From Desulfoferrobacter suflitae (lineage in GTDB: Bacteria; Desulfobacterota; Syntrophobacteria; Syntrophobacterales; Syntrophobacteraceae): a stretch of DNA of 64,000 nt. The number at the start of each line of letters is the position of its first letter. Position 1 is the first letter of the stretch. The translations under genes and the position numbers were made by a program. The notes below the pieces were generated by a model. That model saw only the letters and a program-made list of their open reading frames with translations, was not told where the DNA came from and made no database searches. The DNA lies in NCBI RefSeq assembly GCF_022603395.1, contig NZ_JAIBKA010000010.1:62001-126000 (forward strand). The letters run 5' to 3'. Below, piece by piece: positions 35,544-45,267 of the stretch.

Positions 35544-36181
35544 GTCATGCTGATCACTCGGTCGGCCAGTTGCATGGAGGTCACAATATCCAGCATGTTG
35601 GTGGTCTCACCGACCTTTTTCCGCTCCAGCAGCTCAAAGTGGTTCAGGCAGGTACCGCATACCAGAATACCGATGCCTTCCTGTTCCAATTCCTGCAGCG
35701 CCGGCAAAGCGGCGGAATCTTCCACGGCCAGTTTCACGCCGGAATTGAGCAGCACCAGACGCCACAGGCTCGATCCCATTTCTTTCAAAGTTCCCAAAAA
35801 ACTGATCATCAGCTTGGTGCCGAGCTCGTCGTCGCCTCTGCCCAACCGATCGGCTCCTACCAAAACAAGCACCTTCTGTTCGCTTTTTTCAGCAGTCTCG
35901 GGCAAAGCGATTTCACACACAGCCTGTTGTGAACGGCTGCCGCTTACGGCAATATCCTCTCCATTCCGTTCCGACTGCACCTGGTATCCGCTGCGCACCA
36001 GGAAACGACGCACGTTCTCTCCCGCTGCCTCATTGTCGACAACAACGGTCAACCGCTCCACGTCCCCCCGATCGATCAGCTCCCTGGTTTTGAGAACCGG
36101 GTTGGGGCACGCCAGCCCCCTGCAATCCAGTCTTACCTCTGCCATACCTTCCATCCATTCTGCGTCAATGATTTTAGTCAT
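35540..36181 (-). CDS. yedF: Selenium metabolism protein YedF (TusA domain plus DsrE-like domain)
   Basis: 213 residues. The N-terminal TusA/SirA domain has LDCRGLACPNPVLKTRELI (residues 18-36) with the CP-x-P motif. The C-terminal half, from about 100, is DsrE-like (KVLVLVGADRLGRGDDELGTKLM) with a CGTCLNHFEL motif near residue 175. Proteins of this two-part type accompany selD in many selenium-using bacteria and are thought to carry or hand over reduced selenium. Both cysteine motifs are intact. It is overlapped by the kinase-like gene and by selD. Confidence 0.9.
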   Translation of the reverse strand: MTKIIDAEWMEGMAEVRLDCRGLACPNPVLKTRELIDRGDVERLTVVVDNEAAGENVRRFLVRSGYQVQSERNGEDIAVSGSRSQQAVCEIALPETAEKSEQKVLVLVGADRLGRGDDELGTKLMISFLGTLKEMGSSLWRLVLLNSGVKLAVEDSAALPALQELEQEGIGILVCGTCLNHFELLERKKVGETTNMLDIVTSMQLADRVISMT

Positions 36182-37049
36182 GCAACTTGCCTTCGGTTTC
36201 CAGCAAATCCGCCAGCGCCCTGTGGATCATCGCAACGATTTGCCCTATCTGCGTGGCGGGGGTCGGCTCTGCGTAGCAGCCCGCAATGCGATTGGCCCGA
36301 GCGGCAGCAACGCAGGCTTGGGCAATCTTCACACCGGACTCGATCAGCGCGGAAACGATGCCCGTGAGCACATCTCCCGTACCTCCAATGGCCTCCATCG
36401 CCTCCTCGCAGGGCTGATCGACGACCGCCAAAATGCCGTTCCGATCCGCAAGGTAATCACGATCTCCCTTCACCAAAAGATAGCGCGCGCCGTTTTCATG
36501 CCTGTAGGTTCTCTCGATAAGCTTCGCTACCCGGTTGTCCTGGTGCAGGATGAACCCGCGCGTGTAAAAGGGATGAGGTGCTTGTTCATCAGCCAGAAAG
36601 GCAAGCTCACCGGCGTCGGGAGTAAACAGGTCATAGGCTGCCGCCTGCCCGCTCATCTTGGCGGCATACATGTAGCCCGCGTCGGCGATCAAGACGGGTC
36701 TGACTTCCATTTCTTCTATAGCGAACAAAATCTTGTTGTGCCAGTCGACATCCGGTTGCAGATAATGAAACACAAGGGTCTGAAACTCAACCTGCGAGAG
36801 ATGGCGGGCGAGATGCTCATAGAGCCGGCGGCTGCCCTCTCCCAAACCGATGTCGCCCACCAGGTAGGCGAAGGGAGCCGGTTGGGCCAGAGATTCGGCG
36901 GTCCTTACGGCGGCGGCGAGCAGAGCCGGGGTTCCGCGCAGGATCGGCACCAGTCTGTCGGCAATTCGGAGATGCCCGCCGGCAATCTGCACCTCACCCC
37001 AAAGCAGAGGAAAGTCCTGATCCGGCACCGTTCCCACTACGCCAAGCAT
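36174..37049 (-). CDS. Sugar-kinase/NAD(P)HX-dehydratase-like protein of the selenium operon
   Basis: 291 residues with the ribokinase-like fold of the YjeF C-terminal family. DLFTPDAGELAFLAD (about 140), GARYLLVKGDRDYLAD (about 188) and EAIGGTGDVLTGIVSALIE (about 226) are the phosphate- and ATP-binding segments. The YjeF N-terminal epimerase domain is missing. Its position inside the selenium operon, overlapping genes on both sides, points to a role in selenium metabolism that is not established. The substrate is unknown. Confidence 0.75.
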   Translation of the reverse strand: MLGVVGTVPDQDFPLLWGEVQIAGGHLRIADRLVPILRGTPALLAAAVRTAESLAQPAPFAYLVGDIGLGEGSRRLYEHLARHLSQVEFQTLVFHYLQPDVDWHNKILFAIEEMEVRPVLIADAGYMYAAKMSGQAAAYDLFTPDAGELAFLADEQAPHPFYTRGFILHQDNRVAKLIERTYRHENGARYLLVKGDRDYLADRNGILAVVDQPCEEAMEAIGGTGDVLTGIVSALIESGVKIAQACVAAARANRIAGCYAEPTPATQIGQIVAMIHRALADLLETEGKLHD

Positions 37050-37597
37050 CGGCGTGATAGCTCCTCATAGGCGAGATGGAGGGCGTAGCCGCAGAGAGTA
37101 TGTCCGATCTCTTTGGGGTTGGGTGCTTCGCCAAGGGACTTCCCCACCATCTGTGCGGCAAGGTAGGGCACATCCGGACAGCCGCCGCCCGATACATTCA
37201 CGATAACACGGGTCTCCTTTTCGACGGTGAGCTTCATGTTGGCGGCTCGAACCATCAGGTAAGGACCAAAGTCTTTGACCTGGAAGAGGTTCACCGGCTG
37301 CAACAGAGGGCTGCTCACCGGCACCGCCCCTCTGGGGCGTATCCCGGCGGCTTCAACGGCACGCAGGATATTGAGCTTTTCTATCAGCGGAAACTCGATG
37401 ACCAGGTCACATCCGCTTCGTATCTCCGGCGGCGGCCCCATAACCCGGATTGTCCACCCGTGACTCCGAAGGATCTGCTCCGCCCGTATCACGTCGCTGG
37501 TATGGTCAAAGACAAGAATTCCTCGATCTCGACCATCCCGTGAAGGCGCCGCCTTAGTTCGGAAACGTTTGAAAAAGTGCAGTATTGACAAGGTCAA
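37037..37597 (-). CDS. DUF3343-domain protein of the selenium operon
   Basis: 186 residues. An N-terminal DUF3343 part (about 25-85) starts ILVFDHTSDVIRAEQILRSHGW and contains a PPEIRSGCDLVIEF segment with one cysteine. A C-terminal part has TRVIVNVSGGGCPDVPYLAAQMVGKSL and HTLCGYALHLAYEEL, with conserved-looking cysteines. Small DUF3343 proteins are repeatedly found beside YedE and YedF, but the function is unknown. Its start overlaps the stop of the TusA-like gene (ATGA), and its end overlaps the kinase-like gene by 13 bases. Confidence 0.75.
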   Translation of the reverse strand: MTLSILHFFKRFRTKAAPSRDGRDRGILVFDHTSDVIRAEQILRSHGWTIRVMGPPPEIRSGCDLVIEFPLIEKLNILRAVEAAGIRPRGAVPVSSPLLQPVNLFQVKDFGPYLMVRAANMKLTVEKETRVIVNVSGGGCPDVPYLAAQMVGKSLGEAPNPKEIGHTLCGYALHLAYEELSRRCLA

Positions 37598-37812
37598 ACC
37601 TTTGCCACAGTGATTCGATATTCAATCCCTTCCGGTTGAACACTCCTCACCTGCCATCCTTTGCTCGAGGCCGCACGAATCACATTTTCTTTGGAAGTGT
37701 CGGTATCAACGAGAATAACAATTTCGCCATGATCCACTGTCTTGAGCGTGTCCAAAGTCATTAGAACCGGTTGAGGACAGGAAAGTCCTCTGGCATCGAC
37801 CGTTGCACTCAT
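37594..37812 (-). CDS. TusA/SirA-like sulfur or selenium carrier
   Basis: 72 residues, a single TusA domain: VDARGLSCPQPVLMTLDTLK with the CPQP motif, whose cysteine can carry a persulfide or perselenide. It is directly downstream of the YedE transporter gene (23-base gap) and coupled to the DUF3343 gene. This suggests that it accepts the imported chalcogen. GAGGAGT precedes the ATG. Confidence 0.9.
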   Translation of the reverse strand: MSATVDARGLSCPQPVLMTLDTLKTVDHGEIVILVDTDTSKENVIRAASSKGWQVRSVQPEGIEYRITVAKV

Positions 37813-37835
37813 CTTTTGTACTCCTCAATTTGTGC

Positions 37836-38975
37836 TCAAGCTGTTTTTGTAGCGGCAGTCAACTCTTCCTTGAGCGGCTGTCGAACCGATTTCTGCCTCA
37901 TGGTGAAGCCGATCACAAGGCAAACGGCGAAACCGATGATAACCGCCGCCATGCCGTGCGGACCAATGCCTTTGGGAGAACTGGCAAGTCCGAAATTGTG
38001 CGCAATTCCCGCCCCAACAATCATCCCGAGAACAAACACCGCTGCATCCCCGTCGCCCTCGCCGGCCAGGAAAAGCTGGCGCCCGGGGCAGCCTCCCGCC
38101 AGTGCAAAGGCCAGTCCGGCCAGCGCCATGCCGGCGAAATTCCACAGCTGCATGGTGTGAGCGACCGGCTGTCCGGCAAATCCAAAATGAAACTGTTTGA
38201 GGATCAGATTGGTGAGAAAGGCGCTGACTGTCAGAGCAACCACGCCCATGAAGAGATGCGATTGACGAAACAGGATCAGGTCGCGGAAAGCACCCATGGT
38301 GCAGAAGCGGCTTCGCTGAGCCAAAAATCCAATGACAAGGCCGGTAATCAGCGAGATGAGCACAGGGGCGTGCATTGATCCGGGTCCTTCCACACTGTAG
38401 AAGAGAATCCCGCTCTGCGGCTGTCCCTCAACCTGTGGATAAACAATCAGGAGCGCCAAAAAACCGACCATGATCATGGGTAGCAGCCATCCGACTGAGG
38501 AATGGTTGGCCTGTGTACGCCCCAGGTTGTAGCCGGTTCTGAAAAAAAGAGTGCCGATCCATATGCCGGCCGCCAGTCCCAGCAGACCCAGGATCGCATT
38601 TCCGTCTCCGCCCGCAAGCCGCAGCATGGCGCGCCACGGACAACCCAGGAAAACCAGCGCGCCGATCATGGCAAAAACTCCCAGCACAAAGCGCGCTATG
38701 GGAGCAGAACCGGATTGGGCACGAAATTCCTTGAAGAGATAGGCCGCCACCAAAGAACCAAGCACAAATCCGATTATCTCCGGGCGCATGTACTGAACCA
38801 CGGCAGCCCGGTGTAAGCCGATGGCCCCGGCTATATCCCGCTCAAAACAGGCCACACAGACGCCCATATTGCCTGGATTGCCGAGCTTTTGCAGAAGCGG
38901 AGCCAACACGCCGATGGCGGCCCCGACAAGGATGATTCCCCAGCGGGTCGCGAGCAGGTTTCTATTGCTGAACAT
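37836..38975 (-). CDS. yedE: YedE-type selenium/sulfur transporter
   Basis: A 379-residue membrane protein of the YeeE/YedE family with about ten helices. Conserved cysteine-bearing repeats are seen: VCVACFERDIAGAIGLH near residue 37, VFLGCPWRAMLRLAGGDGN (about 104), RSRFCTMGAFRDLILFR (about 220) and FALAGGCPGRQLFLAGEGDGDA (about 295). The twin GC-x-R-x-x-L-x-x-GEGD motifs are typical of the seleno-YedE subgroup encoded with SelD and YedF. Import of a reduced selenium species is likely but inferred. The start at 38975 follows GGGAGGATTCGAG. It is the first gene of the operon. Confidence 0.9.
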   Translation of the reverse strand: MFSNRNLLATRWGIILVGAAIGVLAPLLQKLGNPGNMGVCVACFERDIAGAIGLHRAAVVQYMRPEIIGFVLGSLVAAYLFKEFRAQSGSAPIARFVLGVFAMIGALVFLGCPWRAMLRLAGGDGNAILGLLGLAAGIWIGTLFFRTGYNLGRTQANHSSVGWLLPMIMVGFLALLIVYPQVEGQPQSGILFYSVEGPGSMHAPVLISLITGLVIGFLAQRSRFCTMGAFRDLILFRQSHLFMGVVALTVSAFLTNLILKQFHFGFAGQPVAHTMQLWNFAGMALAGLAFALAGGCPGRQLFLAGEGDGDAAVFVLGMIVGAGIAHNFGLASSPKGIGPHGMAAVIIGFAVCLVIGFTMRQKSVRQPLKEELTAATKTA

Positions 38976-39267
38976 CTCGAATCCTCCCCTCGTTCTATGA
39001 AGCCATAAGTTCCAGAGCAAACACCCTCCTTTCCCGACGGCTTTTTCATATACATAGGGCGGCCGAATAATACAAATTGATATTCTTGATCATTTGCAAC
39101 AAACGCATAGACCACAGGCATGCATCAGGATAGTATCGCGTTCCCGTCAATATGGAATTTTCTCATGCGCGTCGCAGCACCGGTTTCACTTCACGCCCTT
39201 TTGCGAGATGATCGCATCCCAATGCAGACAAAGCGAACAAAGGCTCCTCGGGTAGAACCCCTTCGCA

Positions 39268-39397
39268 ACCCTTCGACTGAAGGATGGTGCAGCCAGGAAG
39301 ATCAGCCGCAACGCCCCCTGCCCCTGTGGCAGCGGCAAAAAAATATAAGAAGTGCTGTCTGCCCAGGAAGGTGGTAACAGCGGAACAAATGGATTAG
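39268..39397 (+). pseudogene. SEC-C zinc-motif gene fragment with a one-base frameshift in an A-run
   Basis: One frame reads SRNAPCPCGSGKK and stops at once. Dropping one A from the A7 run at 39337-39343 gives CPCGSGKKYKKCCLPRK and a stop at 39395. That is the complete SEC-C motif (CxC...CC). The fragment has no clear start or ribosome-binding site. It could be a decayed gene or expressed by slippage on the A7 run. The rest of the gap 38976-39431 shows no gene, and 39021-39110 should hold the yedE promoter. Confidence 0.5.
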
Positions 39398-39431
39398 GGA
39401 AGGAAGCCGTCGGAAAGTCGGAAAACCTCAG

Positions 39432-40730
39432 TCACTCCCCGAGGGGTGCGGGCTCATAGCCCGGCGGGTATTTGCGCCACGGCTGACCCCGACGGGCCAG
39501 TTGGTAACCCAATTGAAAAAGCTGGTTCATGTAGGCCGTATCGAATGACGAGATGGGCCTGGAGGTAAAGTCTGGGGGGATGTAGGCCAGGTTATAGTCA
39601 AACTGATCACGCTGAGCAAAAACATAGAGGCGAAAGAGGTCGCCGACCCCCTGGGATTTAAGGAGGGTGTCAATGCTCCTGATAGCGATGTATTTCAACT
39701 GTCTCTTGACGTCCTGCCATTCGGGGTGAACCTGCTCGTTGCGAATAATAAAGAGTCTACGGGAGCGCCTGGATGACACCGTTAGAAACCTGATGGAAGA
39801 CTCGTACAGCATCACCTGCGCTCTGGTGCCGCCATCCACATGCATTTCCTGGAAATTTTGTCCTGCTGCCTCCACTTCGAAGTTCTGTGGAGGAAACATG
39901 ACAGGAATGGAGGCCGATGCCACCATGATTTTCCGGAACAGCTCAAGGGCTTGGGGATGGGCGCTGACAGCGATGGCCCCCATGTTCCAGATAACCAACC
40001 GCTGAGCGTCCAATTGGGTCGTCCCAATGAGCAACCGCCGCCCCTTCAAATGCTCTTGGGCGACTTTTTGCAGTAAATTCGCATCGATGACCCGAGCCAC
40101 CAGGCGGGTCAGGGGGCGGCTGTCGGCCATTGACGGCAGCGCTTTCAGGTTAGCCAGCGACAGCAGGATCGTGAGCGGCCCGTATGGTTGATAGATGTCG
40201 TCACTCGATATGGTCGTGTAGAATTTTTCGAGCTGTTGATCATAATCTGAACCGAGAAAAGCGAACGGCGCCATCAGCGCCCCGGTACTGATGCCGGTCA
40301 CCATTTTGAATTGAGGACGGGTGCCGGCCTTGGTCCAGCCGCACAGAATGCCCGCCCCGAATGCCCCTTCGGCTCCGCCGCCCGACAGTGACAGCACGTA
40401 AACCACCGGCTCCAGTTCGCCATTATTGGCCACTTTCTCTTCCTCGACGGATTCTAACGCACTCCGTTCGAAGCTTTTGCTGTACTCATCACCCCACGCC
40501 CTCACTCCAGGCATGCCCGGCATCTGGACCCGATTTTCGAGATCAACGGGCAACGGATTATTGAGCTTCAAAATGGCGCAGTTCTGAAAACTCAGTGATA
40601 CCGCGGCGCAGCACACCAGTAACGCCAATTTCCCGAGATCCAAAGTTAGACAACCCTTGACGGCTCGCCTTCTACCTCCTCTCCGTGCAGTTATATCCTG
40701 GCAGGTCACCTCGTCTCCTTTTATCGGCAT
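39432..40730 (-). CDS. Patatin-like phospholipase, membrane-anchored
   Basis: A serine lipase family protein. An N-terminal hydrophobic segment (LDLGKLALLVCCAAVSLSFQNC) resembles a lipoprotein or export signal, though the lipobox is poor. The oxyanion loop is LSLSGGGAEGAFGAGIL, the nucleophile is in GISTGAL (GxSxG), and the dyad aspartate is in HVDGGTRAQVML (DGG). The start is uncertain: GTG at 40709 has the best ribosome-binding site (AAAAGGAG), ATG at 40730 is also possible, and longer forms overlap the next gene upstream. It most likely acts on membrane lipids. Confidence 0.85.
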   Translation of the reverse strand: MPIKGDEVTCQDITARRGGRRRAVKGCLTLDLGKLALLVCCAAVSLSFQNCAILKLNNPLPVDLENRVQMPGMPGVRAWGDEYSKSFERSALESVEEEKVANNGELEPVVYVLSLSGGGAEGAFGAGILCGWTKAGTRPQFKMVTGISTGALMAPFAFLGSDYDQQLEKFYTTISSDDIYQPYGPLTILLSLANLKALPSMADSRPLTRLVARVIDANLLQKVAQEHLKGRRLLIGTTQLDAQRLVIWNMGAIAVSAHPQALELFRKIMVASASIPVMFPPQNFEVEAAGQNFQEMHVDGGTRAQVMLYESSIRFLTVSSRRSRRLFIIRNEQVHPEWQDVKRQLKYIAIRSIDTLLKSQGVGDLFRLYVFAQRDQFDYNLAYIPPDFTSRPISSFDTAYMNQLFQLGYQLARRGQPWRKYPPGYEPAPLGE

Positions 40731-40788
40731 CAGCCACCTCACGGGCTTCTCCGGCCCCCCTGACAGCCTTGATGGAAATTCCTGTGAC

Positions 40789-42384
40789 TCATTCCAGGTG
40801 AGCGGCAATGACGACGAGGGCGGCGGCTGCGCCGAACAGCCCTAACAGCAGCGGCCACATAAACCGCAGGTACTTGTCGTAGCCAACCTTTGCGATGGCC
40901 AGACCAGCAACCACCACCACATTGGTCGGTGAAACCAGCAGGGTCAGACCGTGGGCCATAATCCAGGCGGTGATGGTGGTGGCTCGACTCACACCGGCAA
41001 AATCGGCCAGAGGGGAGAGCAGGGGCATGGCCAAGGTGGCGTGACCGGAGCTGGACGGGATCAGGAACGCCAGGGGAATGTTCACCAGCATCGTGGCTAC
41101 CGCAAAGGTTCCTACCGAGGCGCCGGCCATGAGCTTCTCAATAGAGTAAAGGATTGTGCCGAGGGTCTGGGTGTTGGTCATGATGACGGAAACTCCCCCT
41201 GCCAGCAGCATAACGATGGCCGGCTTCATCATATCCGAGGCGCCCACCGCGATCAGCCGCACGATCTCCTTTTCGTCCATTCGCGCCACCAGCCCAACGA
41301 GAACCGACATGAGCATGAACAGCATCGCCAGTTGCGGGAACCACCAGTCCAGTTCAAACCAGAAGGGCTCGGCGCCGGCCACCTTATGCGTCCCGTAGTA
41401 GTCGGCCGGCCCGGTGGTGCCGCCGATGAGACTCGACCAGGGGATCACCGAGAAGATCATGAGGCCGAAGGCGAAGACCGTGATAGCGAGCACCCATTTC
41501 TGAGTGCTTGTCAGGCGCTCATCGGCAATTGTGGGATTGGCCGTCAGGTCTTCAGCCATAAGATCAGCAGCCGACTCGTCCTCGGTGCGGACATCCTCGA
41601 ACCCGATCAACGAGGCACTCGGATCCCGGCGCACCTTGGCGGCATAGCGCAGCACCCAACCCACGGCCATAGTAGTCAAGACCGCCCAAAGAAACAAACG
41701 CAGCACAATACCGTCGCCGATGCCGACTCCGGCCTCGCCCGCAGCCACACCAATGGAAAAGGGATTTACCGTAGAGCCCATGATGCCGATGGTGGCGCCG
41801 ACGATAATCATCGCAGCGGTAACCAGGCGGTCGTAGCCCAGCGCAGACATGAGCGGGATGAACAGCGCGTAGAACCCGAGGGTCTCTACCGAAAAGCCCA
41901 TGGTGGAACCGAGCAGAGAAAACAGCACCATGACGACGCTTATGAGCAGCCAGCCGCGTGTGCGCAGCCGGCTGGCAAGTGCAGCAACGGCCACTTCGAG
42001 GCTGCGGGTTGCAAAGCTGATGGAAATGAAGGCGCCGATGGACATGATGAAGACGATAACGCCGATCTGACCGAACAGGCGCCCGACTCTCTCGGTACCG
42101 ATCATGCCGGTTTCGGGGTTGAACAGGCCGTAAGTGCCGTTGACGGGTGCCAGAACCAGTTGCCCGATCCTTTCGCCGAAGGTGAGCGGCGATTCGACCC
42201 TGTGGTAGGTGCCGGGGATAGCGGAACCGTCAGCATCGATGAGATATTTGCCGGGGGGAATGAACAGAGCGGCAAGCCAGACCAAAATGGTGACAATCAC
42301 CAGCATCGTCACGGGACCCGGAAATTCGAACTCGCGCTTGCGCGGTTGAGCCATATAGCCGGCATTCAGTGTTTTTTCAGCCAT
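40789..42384 (-). CDS. YfcC-family membrane carrier (arginine/ornithine-type)
   Basis: 531 residues with about 12-13 hydrophobic helices. It has FPGPVTMLVIVTILVWLAALFIPPGKY at the N-terminus (in FEFPGPVTM and IPPGKY), ISFATRSLEVAVAALASRL, GSTMGFSVETLGFYALFIPLM, GIMGSTVNPFSIGVAAG, IPSSSGHATLAMPLLSPLADF and SPTNVVVVAGLAIAKVGYDKYL. This belongs to the COG1288 group of C4-dicarboxylate/basic-amino-acid carriers. Its place directly downstream of arcA suggests that it exchanges arginine, citrulline or ornithine. It is the last gene of the arginine cluster. Confidence 0.82.
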   Translation of the reverse strand: MAEKTLNAGYMAQPRKREFEFPGPVTMLVIVTILVWLAALFIPPGKYLIDADGSAIPGTYHRVESPLTFGERIGQLVLAPVNGTYGLFNPETGMIGTERVGRLFGQIGVIVFIMSIGAFISISFATRSLEVAVAALASRLRTRGWLLISVVMVLFSLLGSTMGFSVETLGFYALFIPLMSALGYDRLVTAAMIIVGATIGIMGSTVNPFSIGVAAGEAGVGIGDGIVLRLFLWAVLTTMAVGWVLRYAAKVRRDPSASLIGFEDVRTEDESAADLMAEDLTANPTIADERLTSTQKWVLAITVFAFGLMIFSVIPWSSLIGGTTGPADYYGTHKVAGAEPFWFELDWWFPQLAMLFMLMSVLVGLVARMDEKEIVRLIAVGASDMMKPAIVMLLAGGVSVIMTNTQTLGTILYSIEKLMAGASVGTFAVATMLVNIPLAFLIPSSSGHATLAMPLLSPLADFAGVSRATTITAWIMAHGLTLLVSPTNVVVVAGLAIAKVGYDKYLRFMWPLLLGLFGAAAALVVIAAHLE

Positions 42385-42493
42385 AATTACACCTGGCCAT
42401 TTCTGAGCTGTTCAAGAGCCTCATGCAAAGGTTCATAAGCGTCATGCGGCGCACCCCGGATCAGGCGCTCCGGGGCCGTCGCCGGTTTTGGCA

Positions 42494-43759
42494 CTAGAAG
42501 TCGATGGGATCTCGAATCAGGGGGCAGGTCATGCAGTGTCCGCCACCCCGCCCGCGGCCGAGCTCGGCCCCGACAATGGTGATGACTTCGACCCCGGCCT
42601 TGCGTAGCTCCGTGTTCGTCCAGGTGCTGCGGTCATAGGCGACCACCACCCCAGGGGACAGAGCGACCAGATTGTTGCCGCTGTCCCATTGTCCGCGCTC
42701 GGCGGCGTAGTGATCCCCACCGGTCTCGATGACCCGGAGCTTCTTCAGGTTCAGCGCCTCCGCGACCACGTCGACGAAAGGCTTCTTCTCCAGGGTCTTT
42801 TCGATCCCGGAGGGCTTGTCGCTGGGGCGCAGTGAGATGGTATGGACCTGGTCCATGATCGGCGGGTAGAGGGTCACGAGGTCACGGTCGGCGAAAGTAA
42901 AGACCGTGTCCAGGTGCATGGCGGCACGCAGCTTGGGCATGCCCGCCACGATCACCCGCTCGGCGGCGCCATTTTCAAACAGGGCGGCGGCGAGCTGAGC
43001 GATCCCCTGGCGGGAAGTCCGCTCGCTCATGCCGATCAACACCACTTTATTGCCCGCAACCAAAACATCCCCGCCCTCCACAGTCGCCAGTCCGAAGTTC
43101 TGGTCCGGGTCGCCCCACCAGACTTTGATTCCGGCGTTGGCAAAACTCGGGTGAAACTTGTAAATGGCGGTGGTCAGCAGGGTCTCTTCCCGCCGCACCG
43201 GCCAGAACAGAGGATTCAGGGAGACGCCGCCATAGATCCAGCAGGTCGTGTCCCGGGTGTAAAGAGTGTTGGGCAGGGGCGGCAGCAGATATTCATAAAC
43301 ACCGTGGGCCTCGCGCACCAGGGACAAGTATTCGGACGTTGCGTATTCTTCCGGAATGTCGACGACCGAAAGACCGCCGATCAGAAATTCCGCCAGCGCC
43401 CGGGGCTTCAGGCTTTCCAGGTAAGCCCGGGTGTCTTCCATCAGTCCCAAACCAACGTTGTTCGGGGTGATCTTGCGGTCGAGGATCCAGGATCGCGCCT
43501 CCGGGATGGCAACTGTCTCCGCCAGCAGGTTATGCATCTCCACGACTTCCACTCCGCGCTCGCGCATCTTGTTCATGAAGTCGAAGTGGTCGCGTTTGGC
43601 CATCTCGACCCACAAAACATCATCGAACAGCAGATCGTCGTTGTTGCTCGGAGTGAGGCGGATGTGCCCCAGCCCGGGAGCGCAGACCAAGACCTTGCGC
43701 AGGATGCCCACTTCCGAATGAACGCCATAAACGGGCTCCGTGTTGCTTGTGTCACTCAT
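42494..43759 (-). CDS. arcA: Arginine deiminase
   Basis: Hydrolyses arginine to citrulline and ammonia. The 421-residue protein starts [19 protein letters not shown], has [26 protein letters not shown] and [13 protein letters not shown], the [10 protein letters not shown] (acidic active-site segment), [12 protein letters not shown] (catalytic His) and [15 protein letters not shown] at the end, whose cysteine is the nucleophile. The start at 43759 follows GGAGGAAATTGAG. The frame upstream of it has no homology. Neither ornithine carbamoyltransferase nor carbamate kinase is in the window. Confidence 0.95.
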   Translation of the reverse strand: MSDTSNTEPVYGVHSEVGILRKVLVCAPGLGHIRLTPSNNDDLLFDDVLWVEMAKRDHFDFMNKMRERGVEVVEMHNLLAETVAIPEARSWILDRKITPNNVGLGLMEDTRAYLESLKPRALAEFLIGGLSVVDIPEEYATSEYLSLVREAHGVYEYLLPPLPNTLYTRDTTCWIYGGVSLNPLFWPVRREETLLTTAIYKFHPSFANAGIKVWWGDPDQNFGLATVEGGDVLVAGNKVVLIGMSERTSRQGIAQLAAALFENGAAERVIVAGMPKLRAAMHLDTVFTFADRDLVTLYPPIMDQVHTISLRPSDKPSGIEKTLEKKPFVDVVAEALNLKKLRVIETGGDHYAAERGQWDSGNNLVALSPGVVVAYDRSTWTNTELRKAGVEVITIVGAELGRGRGGGHCMTCPLIRDPIDF

Positions 43760-43776
43760 CTCAATTTCCTCCGTAA

Positions 43777-45201
43777 TTACATGGTGATCATGCCAGTGGC
43801 GAGGGCGGTGACACCGACACCCGCCCCGCACAGTATCAGGGCCAACAAGCCCCATTCAGACGCGGTAAACAGTCGTCCGGCCTGCTCCCGTTTGGCAAAG
43901 ACGAACAACAGGGTGCCGGGCGCAAAAAGTATGCAGGAAAGGAGTACATGTTTGAGTCCGCCCGCAATGAGCATGAAAACGGCATAGATGGTGGCGACCG
44001 CGGCAAAGATCATGTCCTTACCAAGATCTGCGGATCCTTGCTGATAAGTTTCCCGGGTCAGAGTCAGTTTAAGACCGTAGCCGGCCACCAGAACGTAAGG
44101 GATGAGCGTCATGGCGCTGGTCATCTCCAGCGCCAAATCAAAGGCATATTGGGCAAAAAGGGTCAGGATCAGGAAGACCTGCACCAGGATGTTGGTGATC
44201 CACAGAGCCACTGACGGGACCTGGTGCGGGTTTTGGCGGCCCAGCGAGGATGGCACCAGCCCGTACTTGGCGGCGGAGTAGAGGACTTCAGCGGCCAGCA
44301 GCGACCATGCCAGATAGGCTCCCAGTACCGAAACGATGAGCCCCGCGCTGACGAACTTGAGTCCCCAGGGGCCAACTACGGCGGCAAAAGCCCCCGCCAT
44401 GGAGGGCTGCCGTAATGCTCCCAGTTCAGGTCGCGGCAGAACGCCATAGGGCAGAAGGGTCACCAGCACCAGCAGACAGAGCACGCCGATAAAGCCGGCC
44501 ACAGTGGCCCAGCCCACGTCCTCGCGTCGTTTGGCGTAGCGGGAGTAGACACTGGCGCCCTCGATGCCGATGAACACGAACACCGTTACCAGCATGGTGC
44601 TGCGCACCTGATTGAATATATCGGCGCCGGTGTAATCGCCCCCGCCCCAAAAACTGGCGGCGAACAGGTCGTATTGGAACGTAAAGGCCATGACCACAAT
44701 AAAAAGAATGATGGGAATAATCTTTGCAATAGTTACGACTTTATTGATGAACGCCGCCTCCTTGATGCCCCGCAGGACCATGAAGTGCACCGCCCACAGG
44801 ACAATGGAGGAGACAAACACCGCGGCCGGCGTGTTGCCGTCGCCAAAGACCGGAAAGAAAGCCCCGAGGGTGGATTTGATCAGCACGAAGTAGGTGGTGT
44901 TGCCAAGGCAGGTCCCGGCCCAGAAACCGAAAGCTGCCGCAAACCCCAGGTAGTCACCGAACCCCTCCTTGGCGTAGGCGAAAATGCCCGCATCGAGGTC
45001 AGGCTTGCGCACCGCCAGGGACTGAAACACAAAAGCCAGCATCAACATGCCGAATCCCGCAATAAGCCAGGCAACGATCGCCCCGAAGGGCCCGGTGGCT
45101 GCTCCTATACGGGCCGGCAGAGAAAAGATGCCGGCCCCCACCATGGACCCGACGACCATGGCGGTCAGCGTCATGCGTGAAAATTTCTGTTCCGATGCCA
45201 T
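43777..45201 (-). CDS. arcD: Basic amino acid/polyamine antiporter, ArcD-like
   Basis: A 474-residue APC-superfamily carrier with 12-13 helices. It begins [32 protein letters not shown] (the APC GAGIF motif at about 22), then [51 protein letters not shown] (the conserved GIEG in helix 6) and [19 protein letters not shown]. Its location 17 bases upstream of arcA supports arginine/ornithine or arginine/citrulline exchange. It probably leads the three-gene cluster. Confidence 0.9.
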   Translation of the reverse strand: MASEQKFSRMTLTAMVVGSMVGAGIFSLPARIGAATGPFGAIVAWLIAGFGMLMLAFVFQSLAVRKPDLDAGIFAYAKEGFGDYLGFAAAFGFWAGTCLGNTTYFVLIKSTLGAFFPVFGDGNTPAAVFVSSIVLWAVHFMVLRGIKEAAFINKVVTIAKIIPIILFIVVMAFTFQYDLFAASFWGGGDYTGADIFNQVRSTMLVTVFVFIGIEGASVYSRYAKRREDVGWATVAGFIGVLCLLVLVTLLPYGVLPRPELGALRQPSMAGAFAAVVGPWGLKFVSAGLIVSVLGAYLAWSLLAAEVLYSAAKYGLVPSSLGRQNPHQVPSVALWITNILVQVFLILTLFAQYAFDLALEMTSAMTLIPYVLVAGYGLKLTLTRETYQQGSADLGKDMIFAAVATIYAVFMLIAGGLKHVLLSCILFAPGTLLFVFAKREQAGRLFTASEWGLLALILCGAGVGVTALATGMITM

Positions 45202-45267
45202 ACTTTACTCTCCTCTGTCATAAGATTTGCAGCGGCCTACTCAGACGTTAAACCGCCAAGTCCTGCA

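Noticed and set aside
40951-42438. A 495-codon plus-strand frame opposite the YfcC-type carrier
   Set aside because: The translation is His/Gly/Arg-rich and low in hydrophobic residues, typical of the antisense of a membrane protein gene. The minus strand shows clear family motifs.
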